Part shown: piece after piece, positions 1 to 11,817 of the stretch
Position numbering within the stretch: the stretch's first letter is position 1
How the letters are laid out: each line of letters begins with the position of its first letter
Position numbers and translations under genes: made by a program
Source of the DNA: Epiperipatus broadwayi
Taxonomy: Eukaryota > Onychophora > Udeonychophora > Euonychophora > Peripatidae
DNA length: 64,000 nt
Reading direction: 5' to 3'
NCBI GenBank assembly: GCA_028023455.1
Contig: JAQFVV010012420.1
Coordinates: 8,513,194-8,577,193 of the forward strand
The notes under the pieces: model-generated
What the model was told of the DNA's origin: nothing
The model's input: the letters and a program-made list of their open reading frames with translations, nothing else
Database searches by the model: none

Positions 1-204
1 TTAAAAAAATATTATGAAATCTTAGAAAGAGGGAATATTAGTGATGGAGAGTTAAAAAATTATTACTTCTATTTTCAAATAGTGCCAGCATATTGAAATA
101 TTCCATTTAACTTTAATTATTAAATATTTTATAAAGTATGATTTATTTCAAGCTGTTTACCATTATTTCATTGTTTAGTATTTTTATTCTTTAATATTGA
201 TGCT

Positions 205-517
205 GGATGCTTAACATTTAGTTATTTATAAAGCACATTCTAAGCAAAGTATATAATAATGATAAATTTTTTGTGAATGAATAATCATTTCAGAAATGAG
301 GCCTAAATATAAATAAAAAAGAAGATTAACCACCAGAAGCTCTATGAGGATTAATTGGTTTCACTCAATTTATCACTATTGATGATGTGGAAGGAGAATG
401 TAAGACTCAGTTTATAGGTGTATCCAATCTTTATTATAAGTTCTATAATCCTCTAAGGCTCATAATGATAATTTAGAAAATTACTGCAATTAATAGACAT
501 TATATAGATTTATAACA
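205..517 (+). repeat. 5' LTR of gypsy-like element A
   Basis: Aligns over its length, with many substitutions and small indels, to about 4467-4784. Shared landmarks in the same order include GTATATAATAATG, a CAGAAATGAGGC-like block, a GGTGTATCCAAT-like block and a TAATGATAATT block before the common TAACA end. The left boundary is the least certain. Confidence 0.65.
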
Positions 518-1361
518 ACCTGTAAACATAATTTTATCTCCTGTTGATACAGAGCTGACTATTATTAATGTATTGTTTATAATTTTTAGATGAGAATATA
601 TTTCATTCTGGAGTCTAATTATTTATTCTATGTGGCATTCAAATTCCATCATATTATATACTATTGCAATTACTATGCTATAAATTGATGCAATCTAAAA
701 ATTTATACTTCAGATTTTACAACTTCAATCAGTAATAAAAATTTGGCAATAAATAAACAGGTATAACTAAAAAATGGCAGCAAGACAATGTAGCATAAAT
801 GGATTTGATATTAACATTGCCACAGCATGATAAATATATGTAAAACATTTAAATAAATATTTTGTTGTCAATTCCACAAAAGATGATGTTGCTAAAGTTG
901 CTACTTTACTCTTATTTACAGCTTCCAGGATTATAGAAATAACAAATAGGCTTTGCTAACCTGACAAGCCTGAAATTATAAAAAAACAAAAAACTTTCAG
1001 ATCACTTTAACCCTGAATCTTCCAAAAATCTAACTTCTTTACACTTGATAATAGTTGTCAAGAGAGAGAGAAGAGTTGCAAAGACTGTGGTATAGCCTTA
1101 GAAGAAGTAGCAAACAAACATATATATGGTTAATATCTTTAGGCAGCCTTATTAAAACAATTTTTATGTAGCATGTCTGATATAAATTTAAAATAGCCAC
1201 TCTTAGTAATCCATAACTTTACATATTTCAGAGCTATAAAAAGAAACATAGCATATGAAATAGTTTTAAAACATACTGAAAAATTTCATGAATCTTATAT
1301 AAGTAATGCTAATAAACAAACAACAATCCTCTACACATTCAAATCTGAAATTTGTCAAAAA

Positions 1362-1482
1362 AAAGTGAAGTGCTATCACTGTGGAAATTGACAATGCTTA
1401 GCTAAAGACCATAATTGGAAAGGGGCAAACTGCAAAAGTTGTGGCAAAATAGGTCTCCTAACAAAGGTTTATCATTCTAAAA
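1362..1482 (+). pseudogene. Gag double CCHC zinc knuckle remnant
   Basis: In one frame the sequence reads a CYHCGN-type knuckle followed by a second CKSCGKIG-type knuckle, the spacing seen at the end of gypsy Gag or at the Gag-Pol junction, where it binds RNA. The first knuckle is interrupted by a TGA. Later residues (TKVYHSK) resemble the usual end of the second knuckle with its histidine region altered. It belongs to element A. Confidence 0.6.
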
Positions 1483-1548
1483 ATAAAATTGGCAAAAATA
1501 AAAAATTTCAAGAAAATTTTCCCGAAATAAAACAACCTTGAAGTAAAC

Positions 1549-1690
1549 CTTCCTGAATCCATTGATTACTCTGGTTTGCACTGAATGGTGCTACTGTAGG
1601 GAGAGTTTGCCTTTGTAAAAATAACTTGTTGTAAGCATAAAGAATGTTGGTCATGTGATGTTTGATGGTTTAATCAGTGATAACCTTTGC
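1549..1690 (+). repeat. R1 hammerhead-repeat fragment inserted in gypsy element A
   Basis: The stretch with ATTGATTACTCTGG, a GCACTGA-type block, a GGAGAGTTTGCC block and GTCATGTGATGTTTGATGG matches one end of the R1 family as seen at 62.49-62.62 kb and, inverted, at 41.55-41.66 kb. The hammerhead part is absent. It separates the zinc knuckle from the protease-like segment, so it probably inserted after the retrotransposon. Confidence 0.6.
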
Positions 1691-2884
1691 CAGATAATGA
1701 TAACTCTTAAAATCTGCAATAAATCCATTTTGATGGAAATTGACAGTGTGGTCAAGGTAGCTCTTATATTGCAGATAGACTTATGAACTAGGGTATTTAC
1801 CTTCTATTTTACATTTAGTCATTCTTTAAACACTGCATGTTGACATTATGAAAAAAATACTGGGATAACTAACTGATAAATTGAAGATTCTTTTTTTTTT
1901 GGAAAATAAATCCACTAACATAAATACAGACTTACAAATTAATTTATTATAAATTCAATGTGGAATTTAAAACCTCTTATTATTAGTCATTGATAGATTT
2001 GTTTTTAGAACTTTTAGTATTATTTGTCTTTTCAATTTCTTATTTGGTTTTGAGAGAGAAAAGATGTGGGAAGGAGGAAAAATAAATAAATGGTCAACTG
2101 GAAGTTTTCTTTTGAAAACTGATTTCTTAGAAAAATATTTTTTTAAAAAAATAAAGCAATATAAATGAACAACTCAAATTAAGTTATAAAATTCTATCCC
2201 AAATAAAAACATGTCAACAATATAAATGGAGAATACAGAATTTTTTTTACATTAATTTATAAAAACTGCAAAAAGAAAAAAAAGGATTTATTTTAACAAA
2301 TGAAATTTTTTTTATCTTTTCTGTTATATGTATATATTTTTACTATTTCTTCGTATATTTGATGTATCTAAAGTAGGCTGAATTTTAAATTTATCAATTA
2401 CCTGTCCAGTATAGTTTCATGGTGTATCAATGTTTTAAAAAATCACTTAACGGAAAAATGGAATGTAGATATCAAAGTTCATTGACCACCAATTATTTTC
2501 CAAAGAAATTAAAGTCTGTTTAAAGATAATTAAAACAGATATGAAGATTAGAGATGCCAATTGCAAACCTATAAAAATAATAGGGATAATTAAAGTGCCA
2601 ATTACAGTGAAACAGTATCATAAACAATTTTTTATTGTAAAGATTAAATTAATACTACTACTAGATCATGAATAGTTCAAATCTTTAGGCATGAAAAGGT
2701 ATATGGTAAAAAAAATTACAATAGAAAGAGAAATCAAACTCAGTATCCAAACTTATTGAGACCAGAGCATAAGAAAATTAAAATAGACCCATTACTGAAG
2801 TATATGAAGATGCTAAATCCTAACATCATATAGCATGTAAGGTACTGTCTGTACTGAGAACAGAAGTTGAAATCATTTCAGATG

Positions 2885-4280
2885 CCCTTGTTAAAAAATA
2901 TGTACTAACATCTATAGAAAATGCAAAATGGTCTATTCCCATGGTTATTATTCTGAAATATAATGAAAAAATTAAAATATGTGGTGATTATGGAGTCACT
3001 GTCAATAAAGTTTTATCAAGTCTTTACCCAGTCTCCAATTTAAAATTGATACTAGACACTTTAGAAGCTTCAAATTCTTTGCAAAATTTCATCTTAATGC
3101 AGTTTTTCAACTGAAAAACTGCTAAGATTTTAACTATTATATCTAATAAAGGATGACTTTTACATAATTGTTTTTTGAAAAACTACAGCCCCAAACATTT
3201 TCCAAGTGAAACTGATACAATTCTTATAAAGAATAGACGGTGTGACAATTTCTAGTTTAAAAGAGGTAGTACAGAAAAAAATTTAAAAGATATGCAACTG
3301 ATTCTCTAATTTTGGTACATTAAATTCTAGATATATATATATGATGCAACAAAGAAATAAAATTCTTAGACTATATTTCACAAGAAAGAATAAAATCTGA
3401 CCCCAAAAACGTAAAATCAGTTAAAAGTGCAGGAAACTGGAAAATGATAAACAATTGCAGGCATTTCTTGAACACTTTTAAAGTTTTCTCAAGATAAGAG
3501 CCCATATGACTATATCTCTATACAAACTGCTTCATAATGAAAAACACTAAACATGGAACAAACCACAAGAAGAGGCATTTCAGAAGGTCAAAGATCTGTT
3601 AGTATTGAGGTGACTATTGGTTTATTTTAATAATAACTTGGATGTTATCTAGAATGGAAATGGAGCTGTACTTAGCCACAGTGATCATCCAATGACTTCC
3701 ATGTCAAAAACAATGTTCAAATCTAGCAAAATTTAGTCAGTGAAATAAAGAACCATTAGTTATTATTTGTACTGTTAAAACAATCCATAAATATCTTTAT
3801 AGCCATCCAAAATAAAAAAAGCAGCACCTAAACCCTTAAATCTATAAATGGTATACTGGTATAACAGATTGTCTACATACAACTATCAACTATAATTTAA
3901 ATCAGAGGATTAAATAATGTAAGTAGATGCCTACTAATGTGACTGTAAGAGCAGGAAAGACAATAATAAATCTTATTGATAGCTGGAAGTCAAAGCTGAT
4001 AAGCAGTCAAACTGTATGGCATGGACAAAAGCTGATTCTGGTTACTAGATATTCCAAAAATGGATTAAAAATGATTGGCCCAGAAAACATGCAGAAAATC
4101 ATTCATTTTTATGAAATGTATGTACTAAATTGTTAATAAATAAGGGATACATTTTATATGCAGAAAAAGTAATAATACTATTTTAAGGATGCTATAATAT
4201 ATTGGAGTTACTTCATAGTGATCATCCTGGAATAGTGAAGAAAAACACATTTTTGAAGTTGGATGTAGTGACCTAATGTT
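2885..4280 (+). pseudogene. Pol remnant of gypsy-like element A (RT, RNase H, integrase)
   Basis: Fragments match the gypsy Pol order. RT: an IPMVIILKYNEKIKICGDY-like block at about 2935-3000, followed by a VNKVLSSLYPVSNL block. RNase H: PLVIICTVKTIHKYLYSH at about 3753-3807, which resembles the conserved tract before the last catalytic region. Integrase: HSDHPGIVKKNTFLKL at about 4217-4265, which resembles the HHCC zinc-binding start. The RT active-site YxDD was not found in readable form. Numerous stops and shifts mean this is not a working gene. Confidence 0.7.
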
Positions 4281-4466
4281 GGCTTATCCATTGAATCCTA
4301 CATTAAATGGTTCTGAGAGTGTCAATTATTGATAAATTTTTATCAAGAAAGAAAATTATTCCAGAAGACAAGAGAAAAGATGGATAAGACAACTTCTCAG
4401 GAAATTATAAAGCTAAAAGTGGAGCAACAGAAAAATTCAAAGTTCTCTGATGTGAGATGGGATAGT

Positions 4467-4784
4467 GCAATGTATGTTTAAGATTAGTTTCTATTTGTAC
4501 ACAATGTATATAATAATGGAAAAAGTTCATGAGAACAAATAATAATTTCAGAGATAAGGCTTAAATATAAATTAAAAAGAGGATTAGCTACTGGACTAGT
4601 CAAACAATAGGAAGACTGGTTGGCTTTACCAAATTTATCTTCCCTGAAGGTGTGGAAAGAGGATGTATGATTAAGTTACAGGTGTACCCAATTTTTATTA
4701 TAAATTTTACAAGCATCTAAGATTTGTAATGATAATTCAGATAAGTACTGTAAATTATAAACACTAAATAGTGTTACAATAACA
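4467..4784 (+). repeat. 3' LTR of gypsy-like element A
   Basis: Partner of the 5' repeat at about 205-517. It starts near TGTATGTTTAAGATTAG and ends near GTGTTACAATAACA. The pair is strongly diverged, which fits an old insertion. Confidence 0.65.
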
Positions 4785-4799
4785 TATAAATATCATCCA

Positions 4800-5005
4800 T
4801 TGATAGAACATGGTCTAGATCCTAAGATCTAAGTGCAGTGCTCTAAGATCCAAAGCTCCTCATTGATGAAAGCCTAGTCTGGGGATATTGGATGAGTATG
4901 TACTAGATAGGTGTTTTATGCACAAGCCTTCTTGCATCCAATGATTACTCTGGCTTGCATTGAGTGGACAACTATATGGAGAGTTTTGCCATTGATAAAA
5001 TATTA
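4800..5005 (+). repeat. R1 hammerhead-repeat copy, ribozyme broken
   Basis: Carries the R1 series: GATCCAAAGCTCCTCA, then a degraded hammerhead, then GGGGATATTGGATGAGTA, ACTAGATAGG, TTTATGCACAAGCCTTCT, GATTACTCTGGCTTGCA and GGAGAGTTTTGCC. At 4855-4892 the core reads TTGATGA instead of CTGATGA, and a deletion has removed most of stem II and the GAAA, leaving TAGTC and TGGGGATATTGG. Stem I can still form (CCTCA with TGGGG). It abuts the 3' LTR of element A. Confidence 0.7.
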
Positions 5006-7246
5006 TTCATATCCCATTTATTGTTTATAATTACAAGGTGAAAGAAAAAAAAATATTTATTTTACTCTGGACTTTTGATGCATATTCTATACAACCCTCA
5101 AATCCCATCATATTAGCTGTTACCACAATTACTGGGCTTCTAACTGAATATAACATTCATTTTTTTTTCATCACATATACATTTTTGAGAATTACCTTTC
5201 TAATAATACTCAAAGTAATCTTTTTGTGAGATCAATCTTTCTAGTTTGGGGATTTTTTTCTAAATGTTGGTTTTTGCCCCTTAAGGTCATACTAATTTTT
5301 TTTGTGGCATCAATTATATTTTAATAATTTTGCAAAATTTTGATTTATTAATTGGTTTTTTTTGGTAAATGTTTCATCAAATGAGGGATACATTTTATCA
5401 TAAGACATCCTTAGTTTTTATATCAATTTGCCATTATTGTATGACATTCCCAAATATATGGTAGTGACTCCACATAAAAATCTTTATAAGATATGCTAAT
5501 TAAGAATAACTTTGTCACCGCACCAATTAAAAATGATAATATTAACATAATTTTCAATCTGGATTAGATTAGTTTCATCATTAAATTTAATTTTAGCTTT
5601 TTGCTGTCAGTATTGCTAATTTTGGGGGAAAATATATATTTATGCTTTTTAAACATTTGGGTCTCTGATTTGGAAACTCACTTCACTCAACTGATTAGTA
5701 ACTAACTTCAACTAGAAACTGAATTGTATTTTTTTAGTTTTTTTGTATACCAATAGATTTCCTGTACAATAATTTGTGAAAGCCTGAAATCAAAAGCAAT
5801 ACAATATGTTTTCAAAAAAAACTGTCGATTTATTTATTCATAACACATTTTATTTTTCTGTTACTCTTTGATTTAGCTGAAAATTACACTTTTTCCTCCT
5901 CATTGCTAAATTTATAATATTTTTATTTTATAAGACTGTAGCTTAAATATTACTATGATTAATTTTTATAATTGATTATAAATCTAAACAAAAGTAAATT
6001 CTTTATTTTACAATAAAAAAAATTATTTCATAATGTCCAATTTTTACCTTTTAACAATAACAATAAAGTTTTTTATTTAATTATTGAAGAAATGAAATCT
6101 GATATGTCTTTTCTTATTTGCTTGCTACCATAAAAATATTGAATCTAATTATTATTATATGATTACATTTTAATCATCTTTACTTAGATTATTCATTGAG
6201 GCAAATTTGATTTAGATTCTCAAGCCTGTCTTATATACTTGTAAATTTATGAAATAGCTGTCTCAGTAGTTTGACATTTCTTTATATTTTTGCATATGTA
6301 AATAATTATTATAAATACACATATTGTAATCATGGACATGTAATAATTTATTTCAATTTTCATTTTATATTACATTTCATAACTTTGGATCATTATTTGA
6401 TGTCAGTAAACAACAACTTAAGATCCCCCCCCCCATTGTTTACATTTATTTGATAATAAACTGATTCTCGTCTGCATGACCTTATAGAACACTGATGGCA
6501 CTACTATGCTTTTGCTTTAAATCACTTTCTTGGCAATTATCTTTAGCACTATTTTTCTGGTTTTATGTTCATTTAACAGTAAAACTGGAACTAAAATAAA
6601 TATTGATTTACAAGTTAAAAAAAAAATCTAAAGATGTCATTAGTACACAGAAATGTACTATAAATGAGCCTAGAATCTTGCTGGTTGACAAATTCTTTAC
6701 TTTAGGCATATAAACAAACTTACAACCTTTTCTATGATTATTGTTGATAATAAGGAAAATAAAGGTATATTTTCCATCATTCATTTAAATATTTATGATT
6801 ATTTTTATAAAACATTTGTACAGTATTTATTAAAAAAGAAAATGTATTCATTTTTGTACTTGGACTTGTTTTTAATATCTTTTATTTTTAAAAATACAAT
6901 TTAAGAATTTTGAAGTAACAATAAAAAGGAAACTACAATCTATGTGCTCTGACACACACTGTGTTACTTTTGTGATATTTTGATAATTATAAGTGCAATT
7001 TTAAAATAGAATTTCATAACTTTATGATGATGATTTCATAATAATTTGTTCATATTCAATAATTACATTCAATCAACAATGATTTTGTTGATTTATTTCT
7101 TTATTGGCCATGTTATAATATTTATGGTTCTCATTATATATTTCAATTTTATTTTACTTTTTTTTCTGTATATGTAATATTCAAAATGATTTCTTAGGAT
7201 GTTTTTTTTATTTGTAAACTTATATTTCTAACAAATCAATTTCAAA
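5006..7246. other. AT-rich stretch without recognised feature
   Basis: Short open frames only (up to about 63 codons, low complexity). There is a C-run near 6425. No splice-flanked exon, RNA gene or repeat was recognised. Confidence 0.5.
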
Positions 7247-7248
7247 TA

Positions 7249-8207
7249 TACCTGGGTCTCATTTTACGCGATAGATCGGTTCCTCAGAAAACACGCGCAA
7301 ACGAAATCGTGCAAAAATAGACGAAACTTACCTTGAAAAAGGGGGGATATGAACTGTGATTTTTCAAAAATCGCATAAAAGCACCAACGTAAAATTACTT
7401 TAAAATTCGCACAAAAAAAAAATAAGGAAATAAAATATGACTAATAAAAAATTTCAAATTTGAAAAAAATTGATATAAGACAAACTTTTTTTAACTATAA
7501 TATTTAATTTTATTCAATACAATATATTTTTATGCATAATTTACAGTAATTTACATTTTTTATACACGTTTTAATTATTATCGCTATTTGCCGATAAACA
7601 GGTTCATTTGCAAACTGGTAAAAAATCAGATTCTTCACAAGAGGAAATACAACTAGTGCCAACGTCACTCTCATGTTGTGTTAATGGTTTTCTGGTGACA
7701 ACGTAATTAGTAATTAATCTAACAACTAAAAATTAAATTCTTATTTTTGTCTTTAATTTTTTAATTTTCAATTTTAATTGTGCCCACTGCTATTACTCAC
7801 CTTTTAAAAATAAACTTGCAGACACTAAATGATTAATAATTGATTACGTTCTTTTTTAAAAAGCAAAAACAATGTGATTTAAAATGCAAAATTAACACGC
7901 ACAATGTTTGAACAAATTTACATTATAATCTTGTAAAATTTAATGTGTGTATACATAAAATGTGGAAATCATGATTTTAATTTCATTATTGCATAAAATC
8001 TTACTATTATAAAGCACTGAAAATATTGAAATTACTAAGATGAAAGTCGAATTCCAATAATGTGCTATTACTTTCAATATGACATAAGTGCGTGAAATTT
8101 ATTATTTAAAGTAATAGCGCATTATCGGAGTTCGACTTCTGGAGAAACGTGAATTGCGTAACTTCAAAATCGCATTAAATAAATCCGCGTAAAAAGAGAC
8201 CCAGGTG
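7249..8207. mobile_element. Pogo/Tigger-like non-autonomous DNA transposon, copy 1
   Basis: The ends are inverted repeats: left CCTGGGTCTCATTTTACGCG, right CGCGTAAAAAGAGACCCAGG. A TA duplication flanks the element (7247-7248 and 8208-8209). The TA target site and a terminal region of the type 'GTCTCnTTTTACGCGnAT' fit Tc1/mariner, pogo/Tigger-like elements. Inside, the reverse strand of about 7590-7690 reads an acidic serine-rich stretch (ESDVGTSCISSCEESDFLP) that may be the tail of a lost transposase; this is tentative. A second copy lies at 47572-48438. Confidence 0.75.
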
Positions 8208-8612
8208 TATATTGACTTGTAATACTGAATAAACGTTTTAATACTAAAATTAAATAATGAATTATTAACTCAAATTTCCATTAGTAGATGATATTAAAAA
8301 TGTTGAAATATAGAAGAGATAAATTATGGCAACAATATCAGGATAAACCCATAATATTACAAAAATTGAAATGATAGAAAAAAATGATAGGGATGTTCTG
8401 GTTATATTAATATTAGTTAGAATCACCCTGTCTACTGAAAAGCTAGTCAGAATGCTTATTATCTGTGACACTTTATTATTATTACAACAATATTTTCAAT
8501 ACTTATAAAATAAATCCTTCATATAAATTTTTATATTAAAAATCAATGTGGTCATAAAAATAAAGGTCCTCATGGTTGCCAGTTTCAAGACAAACATGAT
8601 AAAATTAAAATA

Positions 8613-8774
8613 AAATTCATTTACATTTAAACAAACATTTACACTATCAATAATTCAAAACATTCCAATCTCTTATAGTCTTAGTTTGACGATATGTTTA
8701 ACATTACAGATAATTGGAATGTTGCTTTGAATTATGAGTACTGTGTAGGATTGTATAAATTGTAAATGAATTTT
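8613..8774. repeat. Small palindromic MITE
   Basis: Perfect 14-bp terminal inverted repeat AAAATTCATTTACA at both ends, with the inverted similarity extending imperfectly to about 60 bp per arm (the central AATTCAAAACATTCCAAT block pairs with ATTGGAATGTTGCTTTGAATT). No coding content. Superfamily unknown. Confidence 0.6.
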
Positions 8775-9199
8775 CATTTTGATTGGCTTCATCAAGCTAT
8801 GTAAGGCAAGGAAATCAATTTATAGTTTATACTAATAAAATTTTGACTAGAAGTTTTAGCGTTAAGTATTTGATTTAGTTTAATATATATATATATATAT
8901 TAAACAACAACCTATTAATTTGTAATGTTTTTAGCCAAATAAAGAGGTAATAAATCTGCTAAATAAATATCTATTCACTTCATGTTAATGAAAATTAAAA
9001 AATATTAATCTACATGGATAACTATAGATATTTCATCATAAACTGTGACCTTGGAGATAATATGCCAGTCCATTCAATACCCAATAATGGCAATTATTTC
9101 TAAATCAAAAATACATTATTCAATTCAAAAGTGAAAAAAAGAAAATCAAATCTGGAAAACTGCAATTCTATATATTATAATTTAATTTTTAGTCTAGTA

Positions 9200-11809
9200 A
9201 AGGGGTCAGCAACCTTTTAGTAGTGTCATGCCTAACCTATGTTACAATGTTATTCCACATGCTGACATGATTTTACCAATCTTATTATATTATATACTAT
9301 CAAAATTGGTTCAGTTATAATGGGCTTCAAAGTTATATATAATATTATAGTATATAATATATACTACTATATAATATATACTTTTGAAGTCCATTATAAC
9401 TGGATCTTATATTATTGGTCATTCAATATTTTGAAATACATAGAATCATATGAGAAAAGTACCTTTTGTTAAATTTGTAATTTTTAATATGCTTTTATAT
9501 TACAAATTATAAATTACAACTTTTTACCTATATGAAATATATAATTTAAATAAGAAAAAATTATCATGAATTCTAATATGATTAGCCATTTTTTATTATT
9601 AAAATAAATTAAACCTTGCCCTTGTAACTCTTTGCTCAATTGCTCAATGTCAGGTGTGTAATTGGTCACTTTTAACTTCATGCATGCTTCTAAATGTTCA
9701 GGTGTTAGACAACTTCTTTGTGAACTAAAATATTTTTCATATGTGAGAAAATTTGTTCACATATGTAAGTTGAATCAAATGCTGAAAGCAGAGCACAAGC
9801 AGTTTTTTTCAAAGAATTAAATCTTTCAGGTAATAATGTCCAACAATTGAGAATGACAGCCGACTTTTCTAGACAGTTCCTTTCAAGAGTTTTCCGCAGT
9901 TCTACAAATTTAGTTTTCCACAATTCTGATGACATTAATTTGATTAATTCTATTTTAAAACTATCAATATCCATCCACTCAAAAAGTGATAAATCAAATG
10001 GAGTCATCTTTAAATCAATTAAGTCAGGTTTGATGAGGAAAGAAACTATGGTTGTGTGTATTTAGAAGTCTTTACATCATTTGGAAAATTCTTCTCTGAG
10101 AGCTTCAATGTATTTTTGAAGTTCATTTTTGTTAACGTTAAATTGATTTGCATGGGCCTTTACATTTGGAAAGCACTTGTAGGTGTTAATGGTAATATCA
10201 TACCAAAGTATATCTAATTTTGATGCAACTCCTTTCCAATATAATAAAGTTCAAGTACTGTTTGACCTTCCTTTGCAAATGCAAGTTTAACTCATTCAGG
10301 TGTTGAGTTATATCAGTCAGAAACATCAATTTTCATAACCAGTCTTCATCATTTATTTCTGGATAATGTTGTTCTTTTTCATCAAGAAACATTTTGATTT
10401 CTTTCAGATGTGATACAAACATGTTCGAGACATTACCTCGACTAATCCAACAAACATTGCTGTATAGAGGGAGGTCCATATATGCACTATTCATTTCTTG
10501 CAAAAGGGATTTAAATTGCCTATGTGTCAATGAAAAACGAGAAACTATGAAATTAACTATTTTAATGACAGTGTCCATTACAGAATTCAAGCATTGTGAT
10601 GAGATTTTTGCAACTAAATTTTCTTGGTGTATAATGCAATGGAAATTACTGGAAATGCAATATTCAATGTTTAATATGATTTTCAAGAAGTTTATCAAAT
10701 TCCTTTTCCTTTCCGACCATTGTGCAGCTGGCATAAGTAGTAACACTAAATATTTTATTTATGTTAATTTTTTGATTTTTTAAATAATTGAAAAATGCAG
10801 TGAAAATGTCATGTCCTTTTGTTGTACCAGCAAGAGGAATCAAACAACACAATTCTTCATAAATATGTATGTATGTTTGTTGTCACAGTATTGCTAGGCA
10901 TGCCATGTCATTTACATCAGTGCTTTCATCAACAGCAACACTGAATGCAACAGTTTATTGTAAACTGGTTTTCTGTTTTGTTGTTATATCTTTGGCCATG
11001 TCAGTTAATCTTTTTTGAATTGATCTTGCAGAATCTGGTATTTCTCAAATTTGAGACAGTATCATTTGTTTATTTGGTAGATTACTGAATAAGATTTCAG
11101 CACTTTTCAAAAATGTTTCTTTGATGAATTGTCCATCTGTGAAAGATTTGCCTTTCGAAGCCACACAATGAGCAGTTGTATAACTACATTCAGTGGCTTT
11201 ATTTTGGGTTCCAATTATTTGACTAAAATAAGTAGTTGTTTCTTAAAGGCAGAAACAGCTCTTTTTATAGCTTCACTTTTCTCATCTGAGTTTTTAAACA
11301 TGAACAGATGTTTATTTTGATAATGTCTTTGTACACTGAGGTACATCACACAATATTTTCACAGCGTAATGTACACGCAGCACGATCCTTTTGCTGTACA
11401 AATCCATATTTATTTGTCCAAGAGTCTTGAAAAGAGCGAATATCACGTTTGGACTCTCTATTTTGAGCGTCAATGGTTTACCATTAAACTACTGAAAATA
11501 GTTTTCTAGAATTGATAATGTAATAAGCTTTTTATTTGGATTACGATCTCATTTTTTAATATTATCTGAAATAAAATGTGAATATGTAGAATTTATTTCA
11601 CTTGCAAACGAAAATATCTTTTAAATGAAGTCAAATGTATTATTTTCTGATAAATAACGATTTAATCGTAAATTCAACGTTTAACGTGAAAACTAAAAAA
11701 AAAAATGCTGTAATTAAAATATATTTTTCTACTATTTCAATTCATTCCGAGTGCCATTGATAATCGTTGGCATGCCAAGCATGGTACATATGCCATAGGT
11801 TGCACTCTG
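9200..11809 (-). mobile_element. hAT transposon, GTF2IRD2-like group, decayed
   Basis: The left end AAGGGGTCAGCAACCT and the inverted right end CAGAGTGCAACCT are typical hAT termini. Flanking 8-mers GTCTAGTA (9192-9199) and GTCTGGTT (11810-11817) match at 6 of 8 positions, consistent with the 8-bp hAT target duplication after decay. The minus strand holds a transposase pseudogene. A palindromic AT segment around 9311-9405 (arms TTATAATGGGCTTCAAA / TTTGAAGTCCATTATAA) lies inside the element near its 3' end. Confidence 0.75.
9705..11450 (-). pseudogene. hAT transposase pseudogene (GTF2I-repeat-domain-protein-2-like)
   Basis: Read from 11450 downwards: a zinc-finger-like start with a lone C-x3-C pair and an RHYQNKH histidine pair (frameshifted), then a decayed stretch, then blocks at 10852-10333 (CLIPLAGTTKGHDIFTAFFN; SLTHRQFKSLLQEMNSAY; CWISRGNVSNMF) and a C-terminal dimerisation block at 10007-9705 containing FDSTYICEQIFSHMKNI. 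These blocks characterise the hAT transposases from which vertebrate GTF2IRD2-type proteins were captured. At least three frame breaks and several stops separate the blocks. Other open frames on the + strand here are shadows. Confidence 0.75.
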
Positions 11810-11817
11810 GTCTGGTT

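Larger units (their letters stand above)
205..4784 (+). mobile_element. Decayed Ty3/gypsy-like LTR retrotransposon (element A)
   Basis: Two diverged direct repeats at about 205-517 and 4467-4784 flank a stop-riddled + strand body whose fragments occur in the usual gypsy order: double zinc knuckle (about 1.36-1.48 kb), protease-like segment (about 1.71-1.79 kb), reverse transcriptase (2.88-3.3 kb), RNase H (about 3.75-3.81 kb) and integrase zinc-binding segment (about 4.19-4.28 kb). Every domain has stops and frameshifts, so the copy is dead. A fragment of the R1 hammerhead-repeat family lies between zinc knuckle and protease, probably a later insertion. The exact LTR ends are uncertain because the repeats are very diverged and no clear target duplication was found. 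Confidence 0.75.

Noticed and set aside
10394-10783. 129-codon + strand open frame
   Set aside because: Antisense of the hAT transposase pseudogene, whose minus-strand frame has recognisable family blocks.
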